Origin: Asaccharospora irregularis DSM 2635
GTDB lineage: Bacteria; Bacillota; Clostridia; Peptostreptococcales; Peptostreptococcaceae
Assembly (NCBI RefSeq): GCF_900129815.1
Contig: NZ_FQWX01000005.1
Coordinates: 1 to 64,000, forward strand
DNA: 64,000 bases
Direction: 5' to 3'
In this document: one piece after another, positions 54,985 to 63,648 of the stretch
Layout of the letters: every line of letters starts with the position of its first letter
Numbering within the stretch: the stretch's first letter is position 1
The notes under the pieces: generated by a model
Told to the model about the DNA's origin: nothing
What the model saw: only the letters and a program-made list of their open reading frames with translations
Databases searched by the model: none
Translations under genes and position numbers: made by a program

Positions 54985-55602
54985 CTAAATTGCTATTTTA
55001 TTAAATTTATTTGAGTAATGAATATCTAAAATGCTTTGGATACTCATTCCTTTCACCACCATTCCAATTACAACATCTTTAGCCTTGTTGTACTTATCAA
55101 AAAGACTTATCTTCTCTGATAGATTACTGTATACCTTCCAATATCCTGTGTATATTGAATTTTTACCATCATTTTCTATAAACCCAATAACATCGTCTAT
55201 TGGGTAACCAAGAAGAAATCCAATCTCATGAGGAAAAACCTTTTTTTCAATCATATACTTACTATATCTTTTTGAAAATTCCTCAAGTATATAATCAAAC
55301 TCTAGCGAACTATAACCAAGTGAGTTCATAATTTCTTCTATTTTATTAGAATTTAAATAAGATAATAACTCATCCTTTATATAAAGCAAAAAGGTTGTCT
55401 TTTTATCCCTCTTGCAAATAATATGCGTTGAAATTTGTGTGCCTTTAAATGTTTCTATTACATGATTTATTTTGTCATTGTGTACAATTAAAAGATTTGA
55501 AATTTTTATTCCTGTAAGTAGTGGTGCACACTGAAGTGCTAGTTGAGACTTTAAATCTTTTCTATCCATAGGTTTAAAAATATTAAACACCTCTTGGCTC
55601 AT
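54985..55602 (-). CDS. DUF3793 family protein
   Basis: 205 residues. Family features: LALQCAPLLTGIKISNLLI near the N terminus, FPHEIGFLLGYPIDDVIGFI and a central GYWKVY. The family often lies next to flavodoxin or haem and iron-uptake genes and has no proven function. It heads a two-gene operon with flavodoxin. Ribosome-binding site AAGGAGA. Confidence 0.85.
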   Translation of the reverse strand: MSQEVFNIFKPMDRKDLKSQLALQCAPLLTGIKISNLLIVHNDKINHVIETFKGTQISTHIICKRDKKTTFLLYIKDELLSYLNSNKIEEIMNSLGYSSLEFDYILEEFSKRYSKYMIEKKVFPHEIGFLLGYPIDDVIGFIENDGKNSIYTGYWKVYSNLSEKISLFDKYNKAKDVVIGMVVKGMSIQSILDIHYSNKFNKIAI

Positions 55603-55721
55603 AGTATTCTCCTTCCCAGTTAGTTGAAGCTAACTCAAGTTTAAAAATATAATTTCATTTTAATTAAGTAGCTCACTCTTGATTATATTTATAATATATC
55701 ACATCGATATTTATTTGTAAA

Positions 55722-55736
55722 TGATTTTAATTATCA
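55722..55736 (-). promoter_or_regulatory. Fur-box-like site before DUF3793-flavodoxin
   Basis: On the minus strand TGATAATTAAAATCA matches the Fur 7-1-7 pattern TGATAAT-n-ATTATCA with two mismatches. It lies 120 bases before the DUF3793 start, with no other gene in a position to use it. Confidence 0.5.
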
Positions 55737-55812
55737 TTCTTGTTTTATTTTTTTAATTTAGGGTGGAGACGTAGATTATCTAACCCAAAATAAGTTTTAT
55801 TACAAAAATAAT

Positions 55813-55855
55813 AGGGATGTTGCTAGTGACTAAATTCTATCACTAGCAACATCCC
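55813..55855 (-). terminator. terminator of the CarD gene
   Basis: GGGATGTTGCTAGTGA pairs exactly with TCACTAGCAACATCCC around a 10-base loop, with a T-rich tail on the minus strand. Confidence 0.9.
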
Positions 55856-55886
55856 ACACTATTTAAAAGTATATAACTTAAATCTT

Positions 55887-56393
55887 CTAAGAATACATTT
55901 TTACTTTTTCATTTATATATGGTTGTACCTCTTCTCGAAGTATTCCTAAAACAACTGAGAATTCTTCATCGATTAAACTCTTTGCTATTTTCATAAACCT
56001 AATATCTACCTGACTAAGTTTTTTACCATTTTTCATTGCAGTTTCTTTTTTTTCATAAACCCCTGTAATTATAGTTAGCAAGTCTATACATTCATGAGTT
56101 TCAAGTAATTTTTTGTAATGAGCTTCTAATGACTTAGCGTTTTTTTCGTCACATTCTACTTCCTCTATTGAAGGAATAGATTTAATTAATTTTTGTATTT
56201 CCTCATATGTTTTGACTTTCCTCATAAATATATTTGTATTCGTCGGTACAAATATCTTGCTATTTTCATATACAGGTTTTAATGTGTAATACTTCTTGTT
56301 TTTATTGATACCTGATATATCAGGTACCCCTATGTCCTCTACCTTGCATACCCCCTCATTACCGTAAATGATAAGTTCTCCAATTTTGTACAT
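55887..56393 (-). CDS. CarD/CdnL-family RNA-polymerase-binding regulator
   Basis: 168 residues. N-terminal Tudor-like domain that binds the polymerase beta subunit (YKIGELIIYGNEGVCKVEDIG; KKYYTLKPVYENSKIFVP) and a helical C-terminal DNA-contact domain. It stabilises open complexes at promoters and often helps rRNA and stress transcription. Single gene with its own terminator. AGGAGA site. Confidence 0.92.
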   Translation of the reverse strand: MYKIGELIIYGNEGVCKVEDIGVPDISGINKNKKYYTLKPVYENSKIFVPTNTNIFMRKVKTYEEIQKLIKSIPSIEEVECDEKNAKSLEAHYKKLLETHECIDLLTIITGVYEKKETAMKNGKKLSQVDIRFMKIAKSLIDEEFSVVLGILREEVQPYINEKVKMYS

Positions 56394-56492
56394 AATTATC
56401 CATCTCCTATCTTCCTTTATATTTATTTTTATATCTGAAAATAGAATCCAATCTAATTAAATTAGATTTATATTTCTAAAACTTTAGTATAT

Positions 56493-56532
56493 ATTGATAT
56501 AAAGCTAAATTTATTGATATAAAGCTAAATTT
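56493..56532. repeat. two exact tandem copies of a 20-bp unit
   Basis: The 20-base unit beginning ATTGATATAAAG and ending CTAAATTT occurs at 56493-56512 and 56513-56532 without any change. It lies about 100 bases upstream of the CarD gene, in its probable promoter region. Confidence 0.9.
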
Positions 56533-56586
56533 CATTCTATTTATTAGTAAAATTGACTACATTTATATATAGGGTTACACTAGATA

Positions 56587-56613
56587 CAAAAAAAGACCCT
56601 TAAAAGGATCTTT
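56587..56613 (-). terminator. terminator of the cold-shock gene
   Basis: AAAGATCCTT pairs with AAGGGTCTTT (one mismatch) and is followed on the minus strand by a T run, 15 bases after the stop. Confidence 0.85.
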
Positions 56614-56627
56614 ACAAACCATATATA

Positions 56628-56828
56628 TTATAATATAGTTATGTTTTCTGCTTGAGGACCTCTAGCACCTTTAACTATATTAAAGCTTACTCTTTGACCT
56701 TCTTCTAATGACTTAAATCCATCAGTTTGTATAGCTGAGAAATGAGCAAAAACATCATCTCCACCTTCTACTGATATAAATCCAAAACCTTTGTCATTAT
56801 TAAACCATTTTACTATTCCGTTATTCAT
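56628..56828 (-). CDS. cold-shock protein (CspA family)
   Basis: 66 residues, the usual length. RNA-binding motifs KGFGFIS (14-20) and DVFAHFSAI (25-33) are intact, and [10 protein letters not shown] ends the domain. Single-stranded nucleic acid chaperone. GGAGA site. The roughly 130-base gap upstream could hold the usual long cold-shock 5' UTR. Confidence 0.96.
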   Translation of the reverse strand: MNNGIVKWFNNDKGFGFISVEGGDDVFAHFSAIQTDGFKSLEEGQRVSFNIVKGARGPQAENITIL

Positions 56829-57008
56829 ATAACTTCTCCTATTAAACCTCTATCAAGATATTCTTGATCTCATTTGTATTGCTACAATATTTATTATAAC
56901 ACATATTAATAATAATATCTACTATATAATTAATATATATTAAAAAGTCTATAATATTTGCTATCATTCTTTCTATTATTGCTTAATAATTATAGCTAAT
57001 TCTACACA

Positions 57009-57053
57009 AATAAAAATACTCCCACCTTTAATTAGGCAAAAGTATTTTTGAGT
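57009..57053 (-). terminator. terminator of the DUF975 gene
   Basis: AAAATACT and AGTATTTT form the outer stem, with an inner partly paired CCCACC/GG. The T tail is on the minus strand. Confidence 0.75.
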
Positions 57054-57076
57054 ATAATTTTCAAACAATCTTTCTA

Positions 57077-57946
57077 TTAGTTTTTATTTGAGAATCCAGG
57101 AAGTTCATCTAAACTAACAATCCCTCTCCTTAGTGCATCTTCACGTAAAACTGCATATAATTCAGCTGTAGTAGCTTCAACATAAGGATTTACATATAAA
57201 ATACCTGCAATGCCCCAGGTAATACCAGATAAAAATTGCCATCCTATAAAAGACAAGTCTAGTACAAAAGTATCAAATTTTTGTCCTTGCATCATATTCT
57301 TACTTATTTCAAATGCACGATGTCTGTCTATGTCTGTATTTTCAGCCAGTATATATGGAATCATTTTATATTCATACGACTTCACTATCCCAGGTATGAT
57401 TAGTAACAACGTCCACAGCCACGTGAATAAGTTCATGAAAAACATTGTAACTGACGTCTTAATCCAATTTTGATCCTTAAATACAAATAAAATATCAGAT
57501 ACACTTCGGTCTGATTCTCTAATACCCATAAAAAAATTATTTTTACCAACTTCAATAGGGTTAAGTATAATAACACGTATTATAATCGCTATAATCACTA
57601 TAGCTAGAACTATAGAAGATAAAGCGGCTGACCCTGCAAGTTCAAATATAGAAGCCTTTGGGCTATCACTTAATTTATTAAGTATACTACCCATTCTTCC
57701 AGCAAGGGTATTTTTTTCTACATAGTTATTAAGTATTTCCTTTGTTCCGTTAGTATCTTCTGGAGAAATATTTTCTGTAACATTATAATTTTGTTGATTT
57801 ATATTACTCACACTACCTGAAGGGTTCTTCCCTCCATCTAAAATAAAACCTAACAATGATACTATAAGACAAACTATGACTGAGCTAGTATAAACTCTCT
57901 TAAAACTTCGTTTTCCATTTTCCTTTAACTGTGCTCTACTCCACAC
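57077..57946 (-). CDS. DUF975 family membrane protein
   Basis: 289 residues from a GTG (MWSRAQLK) with AGAGGTG 6 bases before it; family members usually begin with MWSR. A longer in-frame GTG at 57955 would sit inside this ribosome-binding site. About five to six helices. Family landmarks: NPIEVGKNNFFMGIRE, IPGIVKSYEYKMIPYILAEN, DIDRHRAFEISKNMMQGQKFDTF. Function not established. Lies in a leftward row with other envelope genes. Confidence 0.87.
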   Translation of the reverse strand: MWSRAQLKENGKRSFKRVYTSSVIVCLIVSLLGFILDGGKNPSGSVSNINQQNYNVTENISPEDTNGTKEILNNYVEKNTLAGRMGSILNKLSDSPKASIFELAGSAALSSIVLAIVIIAIIIRVIILNPIEVGKNNFFMGIRESDRSVSDILFVFKDQNWIKTSVTMFFMNLFTWLWTLLLIIPGIVKSYEYKMIPYILAENTDIDRHRAFEISKNMMQGQKFDTFVLDLSFIGWQFLSGITWGIAGILYVNPYVEATTAELYAVLREDALRRGIVSLDELPGFSNKN

Positions 57947-58003
57947 ATTGATCACCTCTTTATTAATTTGTATATTTTTAAAATAAACTAATCACTACAT
58001 TAC

Positions 58004-59005
58004 CTAATTAATATATGTCGCACTTGCAGTAGATGCCGACATAATAACTAACATCATTGCAATATCAATGGCTATAATGATCTCCAAGAATATATTGTTG
58101 CTTATCGTATCTATATTAGTTTCTTGGCTAAAGTAATCAACATATGAAGATGCCACAATAACAGCACTTATCATATTTCTATTGTTTTTGCCTAAAGCCC
58201 AATTACCAAAACCTTTTACTTCTTTTAATTTATCTGATACGTTCTTTATTTGTTCTACTAATTGATTTTCATCACAATCTAATAAAGATATCGCTCCTAT
58301 CAAAGGGTAACCATACCCATCTATCTTGCATCCTTTTGACTCCAATAGCTTTTTAATTTTTACTACTCTATCTAGACTCTCTTCGTTTTTATTTTCATTA
58401 AACACCATTATATGTGATAGTGATTGGAGATCATTAGATTTATAAAATCCTTTTGAATTTAGTGCTTCGTAACTTTCTTCCATATACTTCAAGTCATCTT
58501 CTAAATTTTTTGAATTTATAGCGATAAGTGCTGACCTACAATAATCATCACTAGATGTTAGGAATGGGTGGTGTTTTTTCATAAAATCATATACATACTT
58601 TGTCCTATCAATGGCTGTATCTATATCCATCTTATCTCTATTCTCATAAATTATAATAGCTAAAAATGGCAAATATGCATCATTGAAAAATTTATCTTTT
58701 TTTAACTTTTCATATGTATCTAATATTACTTTAAATGATCTTCTCATTTCAGGCTTATACGATAATAGATTTGCCACGTAAAATAAACTATATCCTCTAA
58801 AATTTGAAAACATACCTGTGCTTTCTTTTATAATATTTATACCTTCTTCTACCCTAATTGGATTTATATTCTGATTTTTTATAGTGGATGATAAAATACA
58901 ACTATATTGCATCATCCCCATTTGCCACGATCCTTTTACTTCTTTTATTTTTTCATGATTTTTTATAAATAAATCTAGTTTATTTTTTATATTATACTGC
59001 CACAT
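58004..59005 (-). CDS. DUF4003 family protein
   Basis: 333 residues, mostly helical and soluble, with one hydrophobic C-terminal stretch (IFLEIIIAIDIAMMLVIMSASTASATY). Family features: GSWQMGMMQYSCIL near the N terminus, KEVKGFGNWALGKNNRNMISAVIVASSYV. Function not known. GGGGG site and an ATG start. Stands between DUF975 and a PadR-controlled operon. Confidence 0.82.
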   Translation of the reverse strand: MWQYNIKNKLDLFIKNHEKIKEVKGSWQMGMMQYSCILSSTIKNQNINPIRVEEGINIIKESTGMFSNFRGYSLFYVANLLSYKPEMRRSFKVILDTYEKLKKDKFFNDAYLPFLAIIIYENRDKMDIDTAIDRTKYVYDFMKKHHPFLTSSDDYCRSALIAINSKNLEDDLKYMEESYEALNSKGFYKSNDLQSLSHIMVFNENKNEESLDRVVKIKKLLESKGCKIDGYGYPLIGAISLLDCDENQLVEQIKNVSDKLKEVKGFGNWALGKNNRNMISAVIVASSYVDYFSQETNIDTISNNIFLEIIIAIDIAMMLVIMSASTASATYIN

Positions 59006-59133
59006 AATATTTTAATCCCCCTTAAACAACTAAATTTGTAGTACTTTTTTTTAGCTCATATATTATTTAAAGTTTATCATAAATCATTATTTTATATATA
59101 AAAAGACTATTATTGTAACTACTTTGAAATAAA

Positions 59134-59169
59134 TAAAACTATACTGAACAATTAATTACAGTATAGTTT
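59134..59169 (-). terminator. terminator of the DUF4097 gene
   Basis: AAACTATACTG pairs exactly with CAGTATAGTTT around a 12-base loop, with T-rich tail on the minus strand, 10 bases after the stop. Confidence 0.9.
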
Positions 59170-59178
59170 CATAATTTT

Positions 59179-60054
59179 CTATCTCTGTTTTAAAGTTATA
59201 TCTCCTACATTGTTTGATATGTTCAAATTGCAATAAGGCTCTTCTCCTATACTACCTTTTATACTACTACCGTCTTTATCTGTATTATAAATGTCTACAT
59301 TGCATTCAAACTCTCCTACCGACCATCTTGTAATCAAATTATATCCACTATCATCTAATAATTCTACATCTACATCTCCTGTTTTTCCCTTTATATTTAT
59401 TGTGCCACTTGGATTTTCTAGACCGCATTCTATATCTCCTACAGAAGATTTTACATTTCCACTTCCTGATAATCTGTCTATATTTATATCCCCTACAGAT
59501 CCATTTATATCATATCTACTTGCCATTATGTTGTCTATTTCTATATCTCCTACCTTCATATTCAATATAAGTTCATCAACCTTTAAATCTGAATATATTT
59601 TTAAGTCACCCACATTAGATTTTATTTCTAAATCTGAGTTGAAATTTTTAGGCAGATATATTTCTGTGGTTTTTGTTAGGTTTTTGATTTTAGAGATCAA
59701 ATTTCTCTTTTGTGTTAAAGCTGAGTATACTTCTACCTCATTACCTTTTTGGTATATTTTTATTGAATCATACTCCTTCGATTGTTTATTAGAACTTTCT
59801 ATTATTTTCAATTTATCGTCATCGCTTTCTTTTATTATTACATCGCTAGAATACAAATTGAATTTAATCTTGTCTGTGCCTTCAATATTTACACTATGTT
59901 CATCTACTGATTTAGCACTTCTATTTATTATATTTCCACTAAATAAGTTTATCTGGCTATCTCTATTTAAAATAAGGTTTATTAACATCCCTGTAAGTGC
60001 TAGCGCTATAAGTGACCAAAGTAAAATTCTAAGCTTGATCTGTTTTCTACCCAT
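59179..60054 (-). CDS. DUF4097 beta-repeat protein, membrane-anchored
   Basis: 291 residues: one helix (about 8-27), then a right-handed beta-helix-like repeat with a GD turn in each rung (SNVGDLKIYSD, MKVGDIEIDN, GSVGDINIDR, SSVGDIECGL, GKTGDVDVEL, NNVGDITLK). It is the last gene of PadR-HAAS-DUF4097, following the HAAS gene by 2 bases. The layout is typical of envelope-stress or permease-linked operons. Function unknown. Confidence 0.88.
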   Translation of the reverse strand: MGRKQIKLRILLWSLIALALTGMLINLILNRDSQINLFSGNIINRSAKSVDEHSVNIEGTDKIKFNLYSSDVIIKESDDDKLKIIESSNKQSKEYDSIKIYQKGNEVEVYSALTQKRNLISKIKNLTKTTEIYLPKNFNSDLEIKSNVGDLKIYSDLKVDELILNMKVGDIEIDNIMASRYDINGSVGDINIDRLSGSGNVKSSVGDIECGLENPSGTINIKGKTGDVDVELLDDSGYNLITRWSVGEFECNVDIYNTDKDGSSIKGSIGEEPYCNLNISNNVGDITLKQR

Positions 60055-60056
60055 GC

Positions 60057-60740
60057 CTAGTTATCCTCCTTTAGATCAAAATATGCCTTTATAATTTGTT
60101 CAATAGCTGATCCTATCAAAAATATTACCCACGAAAATGCCCATGCTCCAAACAAAAAGCTTACCACAAAATATAGTGCTACTGTTATAGACCACATTGC
60201 AGAAATAAGAGATTTTCTAGCCCTATGTTTATTCTGACTTTCACTTTTCCATTCCTTAAACTCCTCGACCATAGAACTATCTTCCCCTATATACTTTGGT
60301 TTTGACATATAATTATAAACTAATAACCCTGTAGCTAATGCCACAAGTATTAATAATAGTATTACACCTACTTCGTTTTGAATAGTTAAAACACACACAG
60401 GACTAATTATATATATCATCACTGCTATTGCAGTTATTTTTGCAGACTTTATTCTTTGACGTTTTTCTTCCTCTCTATATTCATCATCATAATCAATAAG
60501 ATCATCTATATTTCCTATATTTGCTATTACCTGATTGTACGCATAATCACTATGCATTCCCCCATCTATAAGGTCATTGTACTTTTCAATTAAATTAGCT
60601 ATTATTTCTTCCTTTAATTCTTTTGTTTTACTTGTTTTAGGCGCATTCTCAAATAGCTTTTTTACATATGCTTCTATTTTATTATGCATTTCTTTATATT
60701 CCTCTGATAATTCCCTTTTTAATAGCTTATCTCTATCCAT
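60057..60740 (-). CDS. HAAS/permease-prefix domain membrane protein
   Basis: 227 residues. N-terminal helical HAAS/DUF1700-like domain (about 1-85: IEAYVKKLFEN, LKEEIIANLIEKYNDLIDGG, DYAYNQVIANIGNIDDLI) and about four helices in two pairs (about 100-140, 185-220). Known relatives couple membrane proteins to PadR-regulated operons. 18 bases after the PadR gene. Function not known. Confidence 0.83.
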   Translation of the reverse strand: MDRDKLLKRELSEEYKEMHNKIEAYVKKLFENAPKTSKTKELKEEIIANLIEKYNDLIDGGMHSDYAYNQVIANIGNIDDLIDYDDEYREEEKRQRIKSAKITAIAVMIYIISPVCVLTIQNEVGVILLLILVALATGLLVYNYMSKPKYIGEDSSMVEEFKEWKSESQNKHRARKSLISAMWSITVALYFVVSFLFGAWAFSWVIFLIGSAIEQIIKAYFDLKEDN

Positions 60741-60758
60741 TTTACTCTCTCCCTTACT

Positions 60759-61079
60759 TTAGATTAAAGTATCTATTAATTTCTTAGATTCTTCCCAATC
60801 TTTTTTATTTTTTTCATACACTATTTTTCCCAACTCTGTAATAGAATAGTATCTCCTTCTAGCACCTTTATTTTCACTTCCCCAATAGGATGTTATCATC
60901 TCCCCTTGTTCTAATCTTCTAAATGCAGAGTATAATGTTGCTTCTTTTAACTCATATTCATTATTGGTTTTTTGTTTTATGGCTTTATTTATTTCGTATC
61001 CGTAACTATCGCCTTCCATTAAATGAGCCAAAATAATAGTCTCTGTATGTCCTCTTATCAAATCAGAAGTAATTGACAT
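60759..61079 (-). CDS. PadR-family transcriptional regulator
   Basis: 106 residues, the short PadR class: winged helix (ETIILAHLMEGDSYGYEINKAI, KEATLYSAFRRLEQGEMITSYW, GARRRYYSITELGKIVYEKNKKDWEESKK). AAAGGAGGAG site. First gene of a three-gene leftward operon that it probably represses until a ligand binds. Confidence 0.95.
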   Translation of the reverse strand: MSITSDLIRGHTETIILAHLMEGDSYGYEINKAIKQKTNNEYELKEATLYSAFRRLEQGEMITSYWGSENKGARRRYYSITELGKIVYEKNKKDWEESKKLIDTLI

Positions 61080-61366
61080 ATGCTGCTCCTCCTTTTTAAG
61101 TACATACCATAAAATTATATTTACTTTTAAAATTATACTTAATTATTTTATATGCTTTATCTCTTTAATTATATATCATTTTAATATACCTCACCTGTAA
61201 AGGTATATAAAATAAAAATGTATGTATTCTATTTTTAGAATACGTTATTTTTTAGAACGGATTATTTTTTTGCGAATATTATAAGTATATATCTATTCTT
61301 GTATTCACTGCTTAGTTAATATGTTATAGAAAAGTTATATAAACCAAAATTTTAGGGGGTATACCA

Positions 61367-61954
61367 TTGAGTTTTAATACAGAAAATAGGGTTAGAGTAA
61401 ATTCAAAGTTTATCGATTCATCAGATGTTTATAACGCCATAAAAAAATGTAATAGCAAAAAAATCAATATAACTTACTGTTCATTAGAAATTGACAATGA
61501 ATGTATAAATACTAGGAGTGTAACTATACAAATAAAAAAAATGCACCAAAACTGTAACTTTATTGAGGGTACTATAATAAGAAATAATAAACCAGTTGAA
61601 GATATTATTTTGAAATCTAGTTCAATTTATAGTATAGAGTGTATTTCTGATTTAGAACCTGAGGATACTATGTCCATATACGATACAATAAATTATTGTG
61701 ATGGCCTAGTAAGAATGACTGTATGCAACAAAATTGAAAAGGGGAAATGTATCCAAAAAATATCTTTTCCTTTTTTAGCTACTTCTGTAGATAGAAGAAA
61801 CAAACTTATAAAAGGCTACAGAATAAGGGCTAACCAACCTCCAGAGTATATAGTACTGGATGAACGAGTTATACTTGATGTAGATTGTATTACCAGCAAA
61901 AACACACCTAATTTCCCATGGTGGATATTACCTGCGTTAATGAAACAATACTAA
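61367..61954 (+). CDS. Cys-rich hypothetical protein, 195 aa
   Basis: I do not recognise it. TTG start with an AGGGGGT site; no ATG alternative lies nearby. Nine cysteines, no signal peptide, one short C-terminal hydrophobic patch (FPWWILPALMKQY). Two halves resemble each other loosely: YNAIKKCNSKKINITYCSL/ECINTRSVTIQI and YDTINYCDGLVRMTVCNK/GKCIQKISF, each followed by EGTIIRNNKPVEDIILKSSSIYSI / KGYRIRANQPPEYIVLDERVILDV. This looks like an internal duplication of a beta-rich domain. Monocistronic. Confidence 0.65.
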   Translation: MSFNTENRVRVNSKFIDSSDVYNAIKKCNSKKINITYCSLEIDNECINTRSVTIQIKKMHQNCNFIEGTIIRNNKPVEDIILKSSSIYSIECISDLEPEDTMSIYDTINYCDGLVRMTVCNKIEKGKCIQKISFPFLATSVDRRNKLIKGYRIRANQPPEYIVLDERVILDVDCITSKNTPNFPWWILPALMKQY

Positions 61955-62056
61955 GTAAAATAGTTAAAGACTATAAGTAACTATGCATATATAGTTTTTT
62001 TCTATACACCTCTAGTTAAATATAGCCTTTATACAACCTAACTTAATTTATTTTTT

Positions 62057-62812
62057 CTAACATCCTCTTAGATATTCTAAAGTTCTGTTATCAAGCGGGT
62101 TAGAGAATATATCTTCTCCATACTCAATAATCTCGCCTTCCATCATAAATGCACAATATTTGGAAATTTTTTTAGCTTGAGATAAATTATGTGTAACTAT
62201 GACAATAGTATATTCACTGCTTAATCTCATAAGAAGATTTTCTATCTTTTCAGTGTTTTTGACATCAAGAGCTGAGCAGGGTTCGTCCAAAAGAAGTACC
62301 TTAGGATTTATTGTCAAAGCCCTAGCTATACATAATCTTTGCTGTTGCCCCCCCGATAATCTAAGAGCTGACTTGTTTAAATCACTTTGCACCTCATCAT
62401 ATAAACCACAAATTTCAAGTGTATCCACAACCTTCTTTTCTAAAGTATTTTTATCCTTGATGCCATGATACTTTAGAGCGTAAGTCATATTCTTTATTAT
62501 AGAAAGTGGAAATGGTGCTGGCGATTGGAATACTATACCTATATTTTTTCTAACCTCATCTAAATCCATATTGTTTATATTTATACCATTAAATAATATA
62601 TCCCCTTCTACCTTAGCATCTTCCTCTTCTTTTAACATGGCATTTATAGATTTTAATAAAGTTGATTTTCCACACCCAGAAGGACCGACAATTGATGTTA
62701 TGGTGTTTTTCTTTATATTCAAAGAAATATTATTTAGTATTTTCTTATCTCCATAAGATACATTCAAGTTTTTAATTTCTAGTATATTTTCTGATTTTGA
62801 TCCAACATCCAT
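62057..62812 (-). CDS. pstB: PstB, phosphate ABC transporter ATPase
   Basis: 251 residues. Walker A GPSGCGKST (43-51), Q loop FQSPAPFPLSI, signature LRLSGGQQQRLCIARAL, Walker B VLLLDEPCSALD. FQxPxPFP is diagnostic for PstB. It overlaps pstA by one base. Likely induced under phosphate limitation, though no Pho box was seen in the visible part. Confidence 0.94.
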   Translation of the reverse strand: MDVGSKSENILEIKNLNVSYGDKKILNNISLNIKKNTITSIVGPSGCGKSTLLKSINAMLKEEEDAKVEGDILFNGININNMDLDEVRKNIGIVFQSPAPFPLSIIKNMTYALKYHGIKDKNTLEKKVVDTLEICGLYDEVQSDLNKSALRLSGGQQQRLCIARALTINPKVLLLDEPCSALDVKNTEKIENLLMRLSSEYTIVIVTHNLSQAKKISKYCAFMMEGEIIEYGEDIFSNPLDNRTLEYLRGC

Positions 62813-63642
62813 TAATATTTTCTCCTCCTAAAAGCATAAATTGTGGCTACAAAGTTTATACCTAATATGATTATCATAAGTAAAAAAGCTGTTTTATAGG
62901 CATTTTCTACAGATATTCCCTCATTTATTAAAATATATAAATGATATGCCAACGACATAGATGGCTCCATTACAGTTTTTGGGACTGGTGATACTAAAAC
63001 TGCTGATGTAAACATAACTGGTGCCACAGCCCCCATAGCAAAACATCCTCCTTGGCATATAGCTGGTATTATATCTCTTTTGCAACTTGGAAGAACTACC
63101 TTAAATATAGTATATGTTTTTGAAACTCCAAGTGCGTAAGATGAATATACAACTTCTTTAGATATTTCTCTCAATGATTTTTCCACCCTGACTGCTATAA
63201 ATGGGAAAATCATAATCGCAAGAACTATTCCTCCTACTAGTGTCGACTTTCCTAGATTAAATTTTAAAACTAGCAATGAGTAACCAAAAAGTCCTAAAAC
63301 TATTGAAGGTATCCCTGCCGTACACTCTATTACTAGATGAATTATTGCATCAACTTTAGAGCTTCTACAATAGAATACCAAATAAATAGAAGTTGATAAT
63401 GCCAGTATAGATGCAAATATACTAGCTATAATAAAAAGGTAGATACTCCCTATTATAGCTGGAAAAACTCCTCCATCTACACCTATAGGCATTCCACTTG
63501 GAGTAGATAAAATAAATTCTGTAGAAATAGATTTTCCTCCATTTATAAATATAAAAGCAAATATAAAAACTATTATAGACAACACTAATGCTATACTAGA
63601 TATAGCCCAAAACCTTATTAATAATTGATTTAGTTTTTTCAT
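62812..63642 (-). CDS. pstA: PstA, phosphate ABC transporter permease
   Basis: 276 residues, about six helices, with the family landmarks TAGIPSIVLGLFG and the binding-protein-dependent loop EISKEVVYSSYALGVSKTYTIFKVVLP. Partner of PstC in the membrane. Lies 6 bases after pstC. Confidence 0.94.
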   Translation of the reverse strand: MKKLNQLLIRFWAISSIALVLSIIVFIFAFIFINGGKSISTEFILSTPSGMPIGVDGGVFPAIIGSIYLFIIASIFASILALSTSIYLVFYCRSSKVDAIIHLVIECTAGIPSIVLGLFGYSLLVLKFNLGKSTLVGGIVLAIMIFPFIAVRVEKSLREISKEVVYSSYALGVSKTYTIFKVVLPSCKRDIIPAICQGGCFAMGAVAPVMFTSAVLVSPVPKTVMEPSMSLAYHLYILINEGISVENAYKTAFLLMIIILGINFVATIYAFRRRKY

Positions 63643-63648
63643 CCCTAA

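Noticed and set aside
59291-60094. 267-residue open frame on the plus strand opposite DUF4097
   Set aside because: Low-complexity antisense of a clearly coding beta-repeat gene, no ribosome-binding site and no recognisable domain.
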